Part shown: positions 22,805 through 34,580 of the stretch, in pieces
How positions within the stretch are numbered: position 1 is the stretch's first letter
Layout of the letters: each line of letters starts with the position of its first letter
From: Darksidea phi
Lineage: Eukaryota; Ascomycota; Dothideomycetes; Pleosporales; Lentitheciaceae
NCBI GenBank assembly: GCA_030770425.1
Contig: JASJFT010000034.1
Location: 124,001-188,000 of the forward strand
DNA: 64,000 bases
Direction of reading: 5' to 3'
Position numbers and translations under genes: made by a program
The notes under the pieces: generated by a model
The model's database searches: none
What the model was told of the DNA's origin: nothing
The model's input: only the letters and a program-made list of their open reading frames with translations

Positions 22805-25369
22805 ATGGAGAATCGCGCGCACACGGCCGGGTATCGATCTATACTGCCCCGTACTGGCGACGCACCTCCACCACCTCAGCGGACCCAGACCGGGTCCGGA
22901 CTAGTTAGGTCGACCATAGCATGTGAGAGCTGCAGAGAACGTAAAACAAAGGTGAAACTCTTCTTTTGAGGGCGTACGCTGTTGCAGCTAACACTTAGCT
23001 TTCCAACAGTGCAACTCCGGTCGGCCAGCCTGCACGGCTTGCGCCTCGATTGGGCAGGTGTGTGTGTATCGCGATGGCCCTTCCGAGGGCTCGAAACTGG
23101 GTGCTCTGAAGAGAAAGTATGAAGAGTTGGAATTGCAAGCTGCGGGATTGAGAGAGTCGCAAACTGCGCTACAGGAACTGTTCCGAGCTCTGCAAATTAG
23201 GTCCGAAGGCGATGCGGATGCCATCTTTCGGAAAATCCGGTCTGGATCGGACGTGGAGTCTATTCTGCGCCATCTCCACGCGGGGGATCTGCTTCTCCAG
23301 CTGCATGTGGCGCCGGAGACGAGATATCGCTTCGAGTTTCCATTCAGGAGTGAAATGCCAAGTTCACTGCAGACTCCTGCAAACCCGTATCTCCGGTCGC
23401 TCATGTATGAGGTCGCACTCAGCATGCCAAGCGCAGCAAATTCTAGTAAGCCGCCGCCTGCTCCTTTCGCCGGCGATCGGTACGCTCCACAGTATTTAAA
23501 GCCGTATCTTGCCGCCACGCTTGTAGAGCCCAGATTAGACGCAGTGCAACCGTCGAAGTGGACACTGGTGTCCCGAGACGATGATCTGATGAGAGACCTC
23601 CTCCGCTCCTACTTCCTCAACGAGTATCAGTGGTTACCGTGTTTTCACAAGGACGACTTTCTCGATGACATGATATCTGGCTCAAAGCGGTATTGTTCCT
23701 CTCTTCTCGTCAACACTGTGCTCGCTTTTGCCTGTGTAAGTGTATGGCTTCGTCTCCAGGGACTCTAAAGAGCAACTCCATCTCATCACTGCTAGCTCAC
23801 TTCCGTACTAGCACTGCTATCGCCCGTTTCTGGATCGTTCGGAGTACTGGAACCCACAGGTAGTTGCTCTTTCACTGTTGGTAGGCCTAGCTCTTAACTA
23901 GTTCTACAGACTCTAGGATACCGGTTTTTGGCTGAGGCAAAAAGACTCTGGGAGCTGGAGCTCGGGGCGAAGAAGTTGCTTCCGACACTCCAAGCTGCTC
24001 TCCTTATCAACATTCTCTTCAACATGTATGTATTGGACAAGATTGGACGACCATACATCATTCAAGCTATTGCCATTGCACATGAGCTGGACCTTTTTGT
24101 GCCATCGGAGCAGAACAAGACCAGCTCCGGACGTAATTCACGCGATTTCACGCGGTGGTGTCTCTACTTCTGGGCAAGGTAAGCCGTGAGCTATGCGAAT
24201 CAACGCACGGAATTCATGAACACTGTTAACCAAACACCGAGTGCAGCATACAAGATTACCAGTTCTCCAAGTCGCCAGTGATCAACCACCATGCTGGTCC
24301 TGCGCTACCTGATCCCGACAAGCATTGCGATTGGTAAGTGGCCGCATTACAAATATTGAAAATTGCTAATCATGCCCCCTGCGTACGCAGGTACGGTGAG
24401 TTCTGGATCCGATACCCCTTGGACGACACGCTTCGTCCTGTCAATTTTGGCCATGTCTTCAAGGCCAAGTGCGAGCTCTCGACGGTTATCAATCGTCTTT
24501 CTGATCATCTCTATAACACAGCGAATAGAAAAAGTTCTCATACTACCGCGGGATTAATCAAGGAGCTTGCCGCTTGGTCAAGTTCTTTGCAACCATCAAT
24601 GCTGCCGAGGAATATTGTATTCCCGTCGCAGATGAAGGCGCAGTAAGCCCACTCAATCCTCACGTGCACTTCTTTTGCACTTGCTGTGTGCTAGCAATCG
24701 GTTGTATTAACGCTAAATTGCAATAGCCTTTTATACCACGAAGCCATGATCCAACTCTGCGAAATCATACAATCTGAGACCGAGCCTGCCAACATGGACC
24801 CGCCTCAACAGGACATTACTTCACTATTGGCGCATTCAAGAGTATGCTTCGAAACTATAATGCGGCTCTACTATCTCCGACACGGCTTCGAAGGCGCAGA
24901 CTCATATCTCACACACGACCTCGCGGTCCTAGCCTTCATCGCCCAAGCCAACCTCAATGCCCTACCAATCCTTCCCGCCACCAATAACAGTACCCCTACA
25001 ACCAGTTGTATCATCAGCCAGCCTCTCTCCGACCTCGATGACATCCGAGCGACCCTCTTCCTAGCCGCCAAAGGTCTCCACCAACAAGGCAATAGCTACC
25101 AACTCCCGCTGATACTCTTCCGTGTGGTTCAGAGTATACGACCCGAGGACGCGGATATGATGCATAGGTTTGCGGATATCAGGCCGGAGGGTAAGAAAGT
25201 TAGCGGGCCGAGGGCGGAGCATGCGCGGAGTCAGTATCCGGTTTATATTGCAGACACTGAGGGGCATTTGGGGAAGGAGATTTTAGGGGACATGGTAGCT
25301 AAGTTGAAGTTGGGGGATGGAGTGGATGGAGTAGACAGCGTGGAGGAGGACGGTGGGGATTGTGGGTAG
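22805..25369 (+). CDS. Zn2Cys6 fungal-specific transcription factor
   Basis: Seven exons: 22805-22951, 23010-23735, 23812-23859, 23910-24178, 24247-24333, 24391-24642 and 24727-25369, giving 723 residues. The binuclear zinc cluster (about residues 40-67) follows C-x2-C-x6-C-x6-C-x2-C-x6-C, and the first intron cuts it after RERKTK. A coiled-coil-like LKRKYEELELQAAGLRE follows for dimerisation. The middle region carries the Fungal_trans-type core: FLNEYQWLPCFHKDDF, then CYRPFLDRSEYW and LGYRFLAEAKRLW over the small exons 3-4. The C-terminal 200 residues are variable. The target genes are unknown. The upstream nitrate transporter is on the same strand with only 285 bp between, but the protein does not look like NirA. 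Confidence 0.9.
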
Positions 25370-25925
25370 GGCGTCTGCCGATGTATGTGCATTGAGATCG
25401 TTAGGGCATCGATATGGGCGCCTGGGGAATTAGGGCGTAGCTCAAAATGTGCAATTCTATAAATATCGTCAATAGACGTGCTTGTGCGTGTGCAATTCTT
25501 GTGGTGTGCTAAGCATCGCCGCGGCTGCTGGCTAGTCCTAAATTGGCTAGCGTAAGCTGATGTTTTGCACTTTGACTTCCGCAGCTCACTTTTTGCACTT
25601 TTCCCTTCCTGCAAAATCCGGCAGGCGTCTGACGGCTGTGCAATAAAGACCGGGCTGCGTCCTGAATAGCTCTTGTTTCCTCTTCTTTCGATGGATTCGT
25701 AATGGAAAGTTGTTTGACGAAACTGTCGTCGATAAAGTCTGTTCATTCCTTACTGAGCGCAATACGAACAAGCTGGGCAAGTGCATTCGTCAGTTTTGCA
25801 CCTCCACCATCGGTTACATCTCAATTACGCGTCACGTATTTGCACTTCAGTGCAGTTATCATCGTCCCCGGGCTGTATCCCTATCCGGAGAGTGCATTTG
25901 CTGAATAAATTGTTATACGAGCAAG
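25370..25925. other. Intergenic region
   Basis: These 556 bp between two plus-strand genes hold only short frames. They presumably combine the regulator's 3' UTR with the promoter of the Clr5-ankyrin gene. I see no repeat or strong motif. Confidence 0.35.
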
Positions 25926-28617
25926 ATGACCAAAGATTGGGACTCGGTGGAGAACGAGATTAAAGATCTGTCTTGGGTGCAGAAGAAGAGACTCGAAGAA
26001 GTGAAAAAGATTATGGAGACTAAGCGCGGATTCAAAGCTTCGTGAGTCGCATGTTTTACTCTTTTAAGGGTCGTTTCGGCTTCGCTCGTGCTAATGCGGC
26101 GCCAGGACGAGAGCGTACCGGATGAAGTTGGCAGAGTGGGGTCTGACGAAAAAGGCGGCCGGGAAGTTGACGAAGGATCGTCGTTCGAGGAAGAAAGATA
26201 AACGGCGAAGACGAGACGAGGAACAAGAGAACGATGGTGATGGTAATGATGATGCTGAGGGAGATGGAAGTGATTCGACTGTTAGAGGAACTTCAAATGA
26301 TCGAGCGCCTCATAGGGTCCTTACGTCAAGGGATCCAGAGAACCTGGAGACTATGTTGCTGAGTCGAGCAGCTGCGCATACTGATCCTGTGGACACGGAC
26401 CCTGTTGATCCGAACCTGACTCTCTTTGGCGAGAACGGGGAGTAAGCCGTCCTGATACACAAAAGTATTCATCCATACAGCTGACTTTCACGCAGCCTTG
26501 TACGCTCTTCAACGTTCGAACACATCTCGGAGCGTCAGACTCTCGACCCATTCTCGCAAGCCGGCACAGTCGTAACTGACGTATTAATGGCGATGCTAAA
26601 CGCCATTTTAGATGCAGATTCGCAGAAGCTTGAATCACTCATCATGAAGTATCCAAACTACATCAATTATCCCGTTGGCATGCCATTCGAAGCTCATGGG
26701 GGTCGTTTCTTCAACCATCCCGCTATCAGCCAGAGCGTCATGCTACAGCATCCCGATCAGACACTGTTTGATATTGCCTGCGCACTACCTTCGGGACCGA
26801 CCATCTGGATACTACTTGCTCACGGCGCAAAAGGATCTAAACATCCTTTTGGGACGGATCTAGCATTCCATAATGCTATTAAGAACGGAAGGACGTTCAC
26901 AGTGCAGGCGCTGCTTATGCCCGGGCGATCGAAGATTGTTGAGCAGGGCATCTTATGGACACCTCTTTTGCAAGCAGTGTACTGGAACCAACCCGATATC
27001 GTTCGCCTCCTCGTCGATAAAGGTGCAAACGCGAATGATAGATGTCCTTGGATTGATGGCATCACGAAAAGCGCACTGCAATTTTGTCTAGATCGAAGAG
27101 CGAAGGATTACCGCAGCTTGCCCGTAAGGGAGAGCTGCGAGAGGATTCTAAGGATGCTACTCAATGCCGGTGCGGATATTCTTCTGCAACCTGGTGATGG
27201 AGATATACCGACTCCGTTTCAAACTTTCCTCAAGCCGTGGCAAGGCGACCCGCATTGGATTAGGGAAGTTAGCCCGGTCGAGATGGAATGCCTGGAAGCT
27301 TTCGTGAGGAAAGGCGCTGACCTTAAGACTGCTTTTGCTGGGTTTGCTTGTACGGCACTGTCGAGTGGCACATTCGAGCATCAGGTGCTATGGCATTCGA
27401 CGCCGGTTGTTGCGCGTTTGCTCATCGATCACGCTGCTCCGAACCCAGACGGAAATGGATCAAGCCTACTACATGAGATTGTCGGGAGCTGTCCGGACAC
27501 GAAGAGACATCCATCAGACACACTTCGGGACGTCGAAGTCCTGCTCAAGCGCGGCGCAGATCCGAATCTTGTCAATGGTTCAGGCTTCACACCCCTACGA
27601 CACTGTATCGAGCGGTGTCCAGCCGTCGACATTGTCCCGCGCCTACGCATGCTGCTCGAAGGTGGCGCCGACCCCGAACTCAAACACTCCAACCGTCTCT
27701 CTCCCTTTGTCCTCGCCGCCCGTACCTTTGAAGAACCCCTCCGCTCCCAAGTAATGGACTTGCTCGTCGCAAAAATCAAAGGCCGCCAACCTCGCGTAGT
27801 CTACGACGACACCTTCTATTGGAGCGAAGGCTACTTCCCCATCCCCGACGCCCCCACCTTCGCCCAAGTACAATGGTACAATGGCCAGAACAGCGACTTC
27901 AACGCCAACGTCGAGCGTATGGTCCCGGTAGATGTGCAAGCGGCGTTTCGACGCGCGTGCTTCAGCGTAGTCAGTATGAATTTTCTTAATGCGGCTACGG
28001 CGAGGGCGAAGATGCATCAGCCCCTACCCATGCCGAGTACTGACAAGGACGAGATGTTCGAGGTCGTAGTGCAGAGACAGATAGCGAGATTGCCTGAGTA
28101 CCGATTCGAGCAGGAGTTTGTCATGAGCTTGTTGAAGCCGCAAATGGCACCCGTATTAGCGAACTTGAATACTCGATTGAACAGCGGCATCGCATCCGGG
28201 ACGGAACAAGACGACATCCTTCTCCCACACCAAACCCCCATCCTCTCCTCCGCCCCATCTGCTTTCTCCATTCTCGGAACAACCTCAGGTCCCTCCACCG
28301 CCACCACCGTCTTCCCCCTATACCCCGACTCCGCTCCGAATCCAGACACAAGCTCCTCCCGCCGTTTATCCATCTCCTCTACCGACTCCGTCATTCCCAC
28401 CACAACATTTGTCCGTTGGCCCGCCGTCGGCGATCCGACCCGCCAGTCGCACATCAAGAAGAGCAAGGATGCTGTCCTTAAGTATACCTGTAAAGAGTGT
28501 GAGGGAGGGAATTTGCTGACGAAGGCGGAGGTGGAGAGGCATCAGGTTGAGCATAAGCATTCGAGGGAGTGCGTGGAGCAGGGGTGTCGGAGGAGGTTTT
28601 GTGTGGAGCGGACGTAG
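25926..28617 (+). CDS. Clr5-domain ankyrin-repeat protein with C-terminal Cys/His-rich end
   Basis: Three exons, 25926-26041, 26106-26441 and 26496-28617, give 857 residues. Residues 1-55 match the Clr5 domain (DWDSVENEIKDLSW, EVKKIMETKRGFKAS, MKLAEWGLTKK). The first intron falls within this domain. A highly basic KDRRSRKKDKRRRR stretch (a likely nuclear signal) and an acidic linker follow. From about residue 200 the protein has irregular ankyrin-type repeats: TPLLQAVYWNQPDIVRLLVD, SLLHEIVG, VEVLLKRGADPNLVNGSG and RMLLEGGADPELKHSN. The end is Ser/Thr/Pro-rich, then CKECEGG...H...H and CVEQGCRRRFC, which could be a degenerate zinc-binding module. Clr5 was first described in a fission-yeast silencing factor. 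A role in chromatin or incompatibility-like signalling is inference. Confidence 0.85.
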
Positions 28618-30550
28618 GCGTTAGGTCGGGGAGGCGATTCACGCAGAGTGATAGCTTGGGTATGTTGCATAGTTCGGCAATTTCACGACACGCGCCACGC
28701 CCTCTCTGAGGCTCGGGCCGTTGCCCTCACGGTCATGCCGCGACGTGAGCCTCAGGCAATGACTGCAACCAACAACCTTCTTGCGTTTCAAGGTACTCGG
28801 GACGAAATGCCTTTTTGTATCCCGCTTTTGGGTTATTCCGCGGGTTTGACGACGCGATGGCCGCTACTCATTCGATAGTTCGGCGATTTTCGAGTGAGGG
28901 CTCGAGTTCGGTCGCGGGAATTATGGGCGGAGATACCGGTTCTCTGATGCCCTTGCAGTTAGGCTGAAGAGACAGTGACGCATCAAGAGAGCGTCGGCGT
29001 TGCCACGGAGCAATTCGCGACGAGAGGATTTAGCGGCCTAACCTGTAGGTAAAAAGGTCAGCATTGCTTATTCCAAAGGGTGTAGGTATCAAAACAGGGG
29101 CCGCGCTGTTTTACAAAACACGGCACGCTCTCTGGACTAGGAGACTCCCAATTCGTACCGGACTTTAGAAAGCTTCCCTTTCCCATGAAGATAGTGTGGT
29201 ATGTCGTCGTCCTCCCGCGTTGCAGCCCGATGCCTCCCTCCGTCACACATCCAAGGCATAAATTCCGTGCTCGCCACGCTGTTCCGCTCCATTGTTACCC
29301 AGAATCCTTTCACTATCGTGTGTAACTTTGCTAACCATATAGCTAAGTCGGACCGATGAGGAAAGATAAGGGGATGCCACGTTGCGGGGTTAGTTGGGCG
29401 GTATACGTCGCGTTTGGGCGATTCAGAAGGGGCCTTTTCTGCTCTTGTGGAACAAAGCAGTCAATGCCGGCTATGGCGGTATTAGTGTGCTTATCCGATA
29501 TCACCAGGGGTGATCCTTCGATCAGCGGGCTAACCTCGTGTGGAGAGAGACGCAGCTGCCATGTCACTGTCCGTCAGATCGCTGCGTGAGGTGCGTGTTC
29601 AGGGCGCTCGACACACGCACGGCAGACAGGCGAGTACGGCGGATGCATACGAGAATGAGGCAGCGTTGCCACAGGCGGCCGCAGCCGTGAAAGGCCGAAA
29701 ACGAAACGGCAAAACTCGAATAAGAAAACAGAGCCTCATCTCGTGCGACTCGACCTGTACATGTATATCGCCACATCGTACTTCGTGTTGATCTAGTGCG
29801 GTCGTGAGTATTGTGATTGTCAGAAATTTCAAGACGGCGTTTCAGTCAGCCGTGTTCTTCACCGTATTGGCCTAGTGTGTGATGATCTGCAGGTGCCCGC
29901 ATCAAAAATGGGTTTGGGCGGCAGGATAATTATTTTAGGTTTCGGCAAGCGGCAGCATGTGCATCAGAGGCCCGATCGGTGGCCTTCGCCTATGCGAACC
30001 TATTGTGGCCTGAGCGACAGAGCCTTGCCATCTCATAGCTACCATATCGACTGTAACACGACGGCTGCAAAGTTGGGCGCTATAGTTGTCAGTGACCGGT
30101 GCGATGAGCATATTGCTCGTGGGACACGAAGACAATCTAGCGCGGGACTCACATGGTTTCGGTCAAGGTATTGCAGCTTACACTTCACCGGTCTCCGGCC
30201 CCTTTCGCGAGTCGGCCCGTTGCTGGAGTATGGGACAATTCAGAAACGCGGTGTCTGGAGCGGTTGAATACCATCGTTTTCGGGATGTTAAAATGGATGA
30301 CGGTCCAGATGCACTCCGTTTTCCTTCGCATTAGCCCGGCTGAAGCTGGTCCTAGCAAACCTTATTCGGCCCTTTCGGATATGAAGGTTACTCAACACCA
30401 TCATGATGCATGTGGAACATGTATCCCAGCTGAGCAATTGGTCGCCTTGTAAACGAAGGGATACACAGTCAGTGGTACATGTCGTGGCCTTTAGTTGGAA
30501 TGTCTCAGTGGAAGGGGCGGCTCGCTGTACTACGTTGCGATTGAAGTGGG
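28618..30550. other. Gene-poor interval with dispersed repeat copy A at its start
   Basis: After repeat A (28,686-28,885) I find only short frames on both strands that match no family I know. The sequence is of mixed composition. An internal stretch around 29,340-29,560 is open on both strands, but this looks like chance. Confidence 0.4.
28686..28885 (+). repeat. Dispersed repeat, copy A (best preserved)
   Basis: The left part (28,686-28,750) matches copy B at 34,984-35,046. The right part (28,735-28,878) matches the reverse complement of 50,551-50,703 (copy C) at roughly 90 percent. It contains the shared blocks GAGGCTCGGGCCGTT, CGTGAGCCTCAGGCAAT, CCAACAACCTTCTTGC and GGGTTATTCCGCG. No open frame is conserved among the copies. 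The element class is unknown and no transposase was found nearby. Confidence 0.75.
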
Positions 30551-30551
30551 T

Positions 30552-30559
30552 ATAAAAGA
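30552..30559 (+). promoter_or_regulatory. TATA box of the putative small gene
   Basis: TATAAAAG stands about 70-80 bp before a first canonical donor (GTATGT at about 30,630) and about 205 bp before the spliced start codon of the candidate small gene downstream. Few TATA boxes in this window are this clear. Confidence 0.45.
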
Positions 30560-30757
30560 CCATCTCAATCGCCGACAGTCTCTGTTTGTACCCTATACTT
30601 GCTATCAAAGCTCGCTGTCTGCCATTTGGTATGTAAACGTCTCGGGGGAGCTGTTTCTATCCCATATTGCACTCACTGACACGGTTTATCAGAACCAACT
30701 CTCTAGTATCATTGCACAACATCCCACGCTGTTCTTCATCAGCCGCCGGTCGTGTTC

Positions 30758-31076
30758 ATGTAAGCTGCAACTACATTGCATCAGGTCGAGCTGCCTCTGA
30801 TATCTCATTACCAGGGCTCCTGAAAAACCCAGTGCTGCGCCCGGTCCTGACGACGTTTCCGCGGCTACTGTTGAGAAGGCCAATAAGGACTCGAAAGTTA
30901 CTGAACCTCAACCTTCGTCCGAGGCGATTGGCTCCGGTTCAGCGACCCAGGACGCACCCCCCGCTAAAGCTTCCGCAGCGCCGCCTATAAGCCAACAATA
31001 TCAACCTAACGCTATTGGCATGTGGCTGTCTGGCTCCGAAGATCCTTGGTCGGCTTCCAATCGTAGATGCTCCTGA
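30758..31076 (+). CDS. Putative small protein (87 aa) whose start codon is created by splicing
   Basis: The model has exons at 30,758-30,759 (AT) and 30,815-31,076, joined across a 55-nt GTAAGC...CAG intron so that AT plus G makes the ATG. An upstream leader intron (GTATGT...CACTGAC...CAG, about 30,630-30,690) and a TATA box at 30,552 support a transcript. The product starts MAPEKPSAAPGPDD, is rich in Ala, Pro, Ser and Glu, and ends ISQQYQPNAIGMWLSG, EDPWSASN and RRCS. It looks soluble and disordered, with a Trp-bearing tail. No signal peptide and no family I recognise. Evidence against it: the frame is only 87 codons, no homologue is known to me, and the donor-acceptor pair could be fortuitous. 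A further 3' exon is possible. Confidence 0.35.
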
Positions 31077-32640
31077 GTGTAGTAGTGGTGTACATGTTAA
31101 CTGGTGGGACCCGGGCTGGGGAACTCATCTCCGGCCCATTGTCCTCTCCTTCTGACAAGGTTTGGACCCGTGGCCTGGATAAAGCGGTGGGCATGGTTAC
31201 CGATCCGGATTGTTGCGCTCTCATCGCGCAACCACGCCATGTACCTAGTTTATACTTTTGTTATAATTGGAGGTTTAGTCGTGATTGCGAAGCAGAATCG
31301 CTTAGCTTACACAGCGTGGAGCTTCATGAAATGATTCTCCTAGCGATCTGAATATATCCAAAGGACGGAGAGCTGACTATCTGTTGACACTTGAATGCAA
31401 GGTGCCGCTACGCGGTCGGTAACACAGCATTCGGCCTCGCGGATTCACAACATATAACCTATGACAGGCTTTAGACACGGTTACACTTTGTATCACTAAA
31501 GTACACGGCCACACAAGCTACTAGCGAAGAGCAAGCATTCACATTTATAGGGCGACAACTGTAGGGTTTCTTCTTTTACAGCTCCTAATCCAAAGTACAC
31601 CCAAGTCATGGTTGCCAATTAAAAACGGGTATAGGGGCCAAAGAGACCAGTTTGAGAAGGAATCCCAGAAGCAAGATGATGTAAGACATGACTCTGTACA
31701 GTTCCTTCTCCAGCTCGGTGTGCTAGCGGCTGAGCATAGAGGCATGAATATCCAATGTACCAAGCAGCTTCAAGCCCTCTCCGAAAGAAAGCTGCCCATA
31801 AATAGTCTCATCAAGTGGAGAAAAAGACGAGGTTATTACCCAATAGGATATCATCTCCATCCCCCTTTCATACGCGAGACGCTGGCATGCGTTAGCATGC
31901 CGAGCAAGGGTTCTAACTATATCGGGACGAAGCAACAGTTCTTAGTGTCTAGCATTTCTTTGTTGACGAGGAATGATACCGAAACAGCAAGGTGGGTAGA
32001 CTGGCGTATAACCACCGGGCGAACAGGAGGAGTTCTCCGGGAGCCAGCGGGGCGGAGACGAATCAAAATGACCCCGCCGCTGGATTAGGCGCGGAAGGAC
32101 GGGTGCCGCCATAAAATCTCCGAGTATGCCTTATTTAGATCTACTAAGGAAGATGAGTTGTCCGGCTCGCATTAACTGATTCTCCCGTATTCTCGGCCTG
32201 GGGACTCCGGGCTTTAGCGCAGTCTCCGCGCTTATCTATATCAGGCATCGCTCCTCACCCCATCAACCCGCTGCTTTTTACGTCAAAATGCTCGCTCTCC
32301 CGTCGCTAGGCTTCCTTCTCATCTCTTGCGGGCCACTCTGGTGCAAGAATGGGCTCGGTCGTCACACCCATGTTGCTGTATCGCGATTGGATGGCTGCTA
32401 CTTGCTCGTGGGATTTAACGCCCCCTCCCTCCCTGCTGTAGTCTCGACCGTGGCTCTACAGGTACCAAGTCAATGCGGAGAGAGACGCGTGATGGTTCGT
32501 AGAGGTCGTTGCGGCTACTGGCAGATGTATTTTGCGGCAGCCTCGGCGGGAGGCGGGCTTGACGTGCCAAGACAGCAATCTCCCAACCTCACCTTCGCTC
32601 TGTTGCGAGTTCTAACCTATGGTCTTCTTACCTTCGCCAC
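31077..32640. other. Intergenic region, AT-rich, before the AIM9-like gene
   Basis: About 1.5 kb without a recognisable gene. A 118-codon frame at 32,288-32,644 begins with a signal-peptide-like MLALPSLGFLLISC and ends overlapping the next ATG by four bases. In a eukaryote this is more likely 5' UTR sequence of the downstream gene than a separate gene. Confidence 0.35.
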
Positions 32641-34580
32641 ATGAATTCTCGTCTTGTTCAGTCTGCGAGGTGGCGGCAGTGGCACCCGCGGCGTTTACAC
32701 GGTCCATTAACAAGAATAAAATTCCTTTCTCGTGTCTATACCTCTCGCGCCTCACAGTCAACTCCAGATGAGAGGCGATCAATACGTCACAGATCCGCGG
32801 TTGATGACGCCAATTCCGTCAAATATCCCAATAACACTAACGGCTCGTTTGAGTGCCTCTTAGGGAATGCAAATCCTGAAACTTTTTTCAACTATACTTC
32901 GGGACGATGGCTCTGGAACGAAGGGCACCAGTTTGCTCGCCGGCATCTCAAGTTCAATATCGTAGAGCTTGCTCGGATCGCTGCGCATGCGGCGGGGTCA
33001 CGGTTTTGTATGAAGATCGAAAAGCTATCGGAGGGCAGCTTCAACAAGGTCTTTCTGATGACAATGAACGATGGAAGGGAGCTTATCGCGAAACTGCCCA
33101 ATCCAAACGCTGGGCCTAAGCACTTTATCACTGCTAGTGAAGTGGCAACCATGGATTATGTAAGTAGGCTCTTCAATGCCTTGAAGCTGCCCCGTTTTCT
33201 GAGATCCTAACGATTAGCTGTGTAGGTTCAAAATATTCTCCGCATTCCAGTTCCTCAGGTTTACTGCTGGAATTCCTCTAAAGAGAACCCTGTCGGAGTC
33301 GAGTATATTCTGATGGAGAGATGCCGTGGCATAGAATTGCGTCGTGTATGGGACGATATCACGGACAGCCAGAAAGCCAGCATTATTCAGAAACTTGTGG
33401 GGTTTGAGGCCGCATTTGCGTCTTCCAAGTTTCCAATGTACGGAAGTCTCTACTACACAAAGGACCTTTCTGGGACCAGATCAAGCCAGAATGTGGACCT
33501 AGGGCCGGATTGCTCCACTAAGACCCCTGGTTTCGCGGTTGGACCTAGCACGGACAGGTGTTTTTTCGACCACGGCAGGGATTCTGTGGATGCTGACCGA
33601 GGTCCTTGTAAGTAGGGCATATCTCACGTACGAACAGACCTGACAAGTTTTCAGGGCCAACGATGGAGGAATACACGCTAGCAGGCGCATGGCGAGAGCT
33701 TTCCTGCGTGGAGAAATGTTCCGAGTTCCCTAATCGGCAAGGGTTCTTCTACGGTCCAAGGCAGTACCAACCAAGCGCTGTTGGCAAGAGCCGGATATTG
33801 AAGAACTTCATAAAGGTGGCAAAATACTTAAAGCCGGAAGATCCGATCTTGTCTAAAGGTGTTCTCTGGCACACAGACCTCCACTCCGACAACATATTTG
33901 TTAACCGAGACAACCCGACCGAAATCACAGCAATAATTGACTGGCAGGCTGTGCACATCTCTCCGCTGTTCGCTCAGGCACGACATCCGACATTTCTCCA
34001 ATTTGACGGCGAGATTCCGGAAGGATTCGATGCTAGCGCTATCAAACTCCCCGACAACTACGGCGAGCTAAATGCCGAGGAGCAGAGGCGTGCTAGGAGA
34101 TTGCGTGGCGCTCAGATGCTTTGGAAGTTGTACGAGATTGAACTCGCCTGCCAGTGCAACGACATCCACCGAGCCATCCGCTTTGGGGAGGGACTATTGG
34201 GGAGGCTTCCGACCTTTGCAGGCAATGTCTTCAGTGATGGCGAGCTCCTTGTTGAGGACCTTCTCATCAGGCTACATGATGAATGGAGCAAGATAGTGGT
34301 GGATCCCTCTGCAGAGCCTTGTCCGATCTCTTTCTCAGAGAAAGACAGGATTGCTCATGAGGAGCAATTCGCGCTTTGGGGGAATGGGATCCAGCTAATG
34401 ACCGAGTTCTTGGAGAAGATCGGTGGGTATCGCGGCTGGGATGGTTGGGTTAGCCACGAAGAGTACGAAGCAGGGAAAAGGCGCATGGAGCACCTTCGTC
34501 AGGAGTTTCTGGAGTGTCATGCATCTACCGAATCTGAAAGACAGAAGTGGATAGAAGTTTGGCCGTTTGTAGATAGATAG
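32641..34580 (+). CDS. aim9-like: Mitochondrial APH-family phosphotransferase, AIM9-like
   Basis: Three exons, 32641-33159, 33226-33607 and 33655-34580, give 608 residues. An Arg-rich, acid-free N-terminus of about 40 residues resembles a mitochondrial presequence. The family start is then clear: FFNYTSGRWLWNE, KLSEGSFNKVFLM (the nucleotide-loop region), ELIAKLPNPNAGP with the Lys, and ASEVATMDY. The kinase-like catalytic loop is HTDLHSDNIFV and the metal-binding segment AIIDWQAV, both complete. Fungal AIM9-like proteins are numerous. Yeast Aim9 affects mitochondrial inheritance, but the substrate of this family is unknown. It is the intact counterpart in class, not a close copy, of the dead APH fragment at the left edge. 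Confidence 0.9.

Noticed and set aside
28648..28878. A 76-codon frame in repeat A sharing TRHALSEARAV with a frame in copy B
   Set aside because: The frame is not kept in copy C, and the shared peptide simply reflects DNA identity of the repeat.
32288..32644. A possible secreted protein starting MLALPSLGFLLISC
   Set aside because: It ends four bases into the next gene's start, has no family likeness and is better explained as the 5' leader of the AIM9-like gene.
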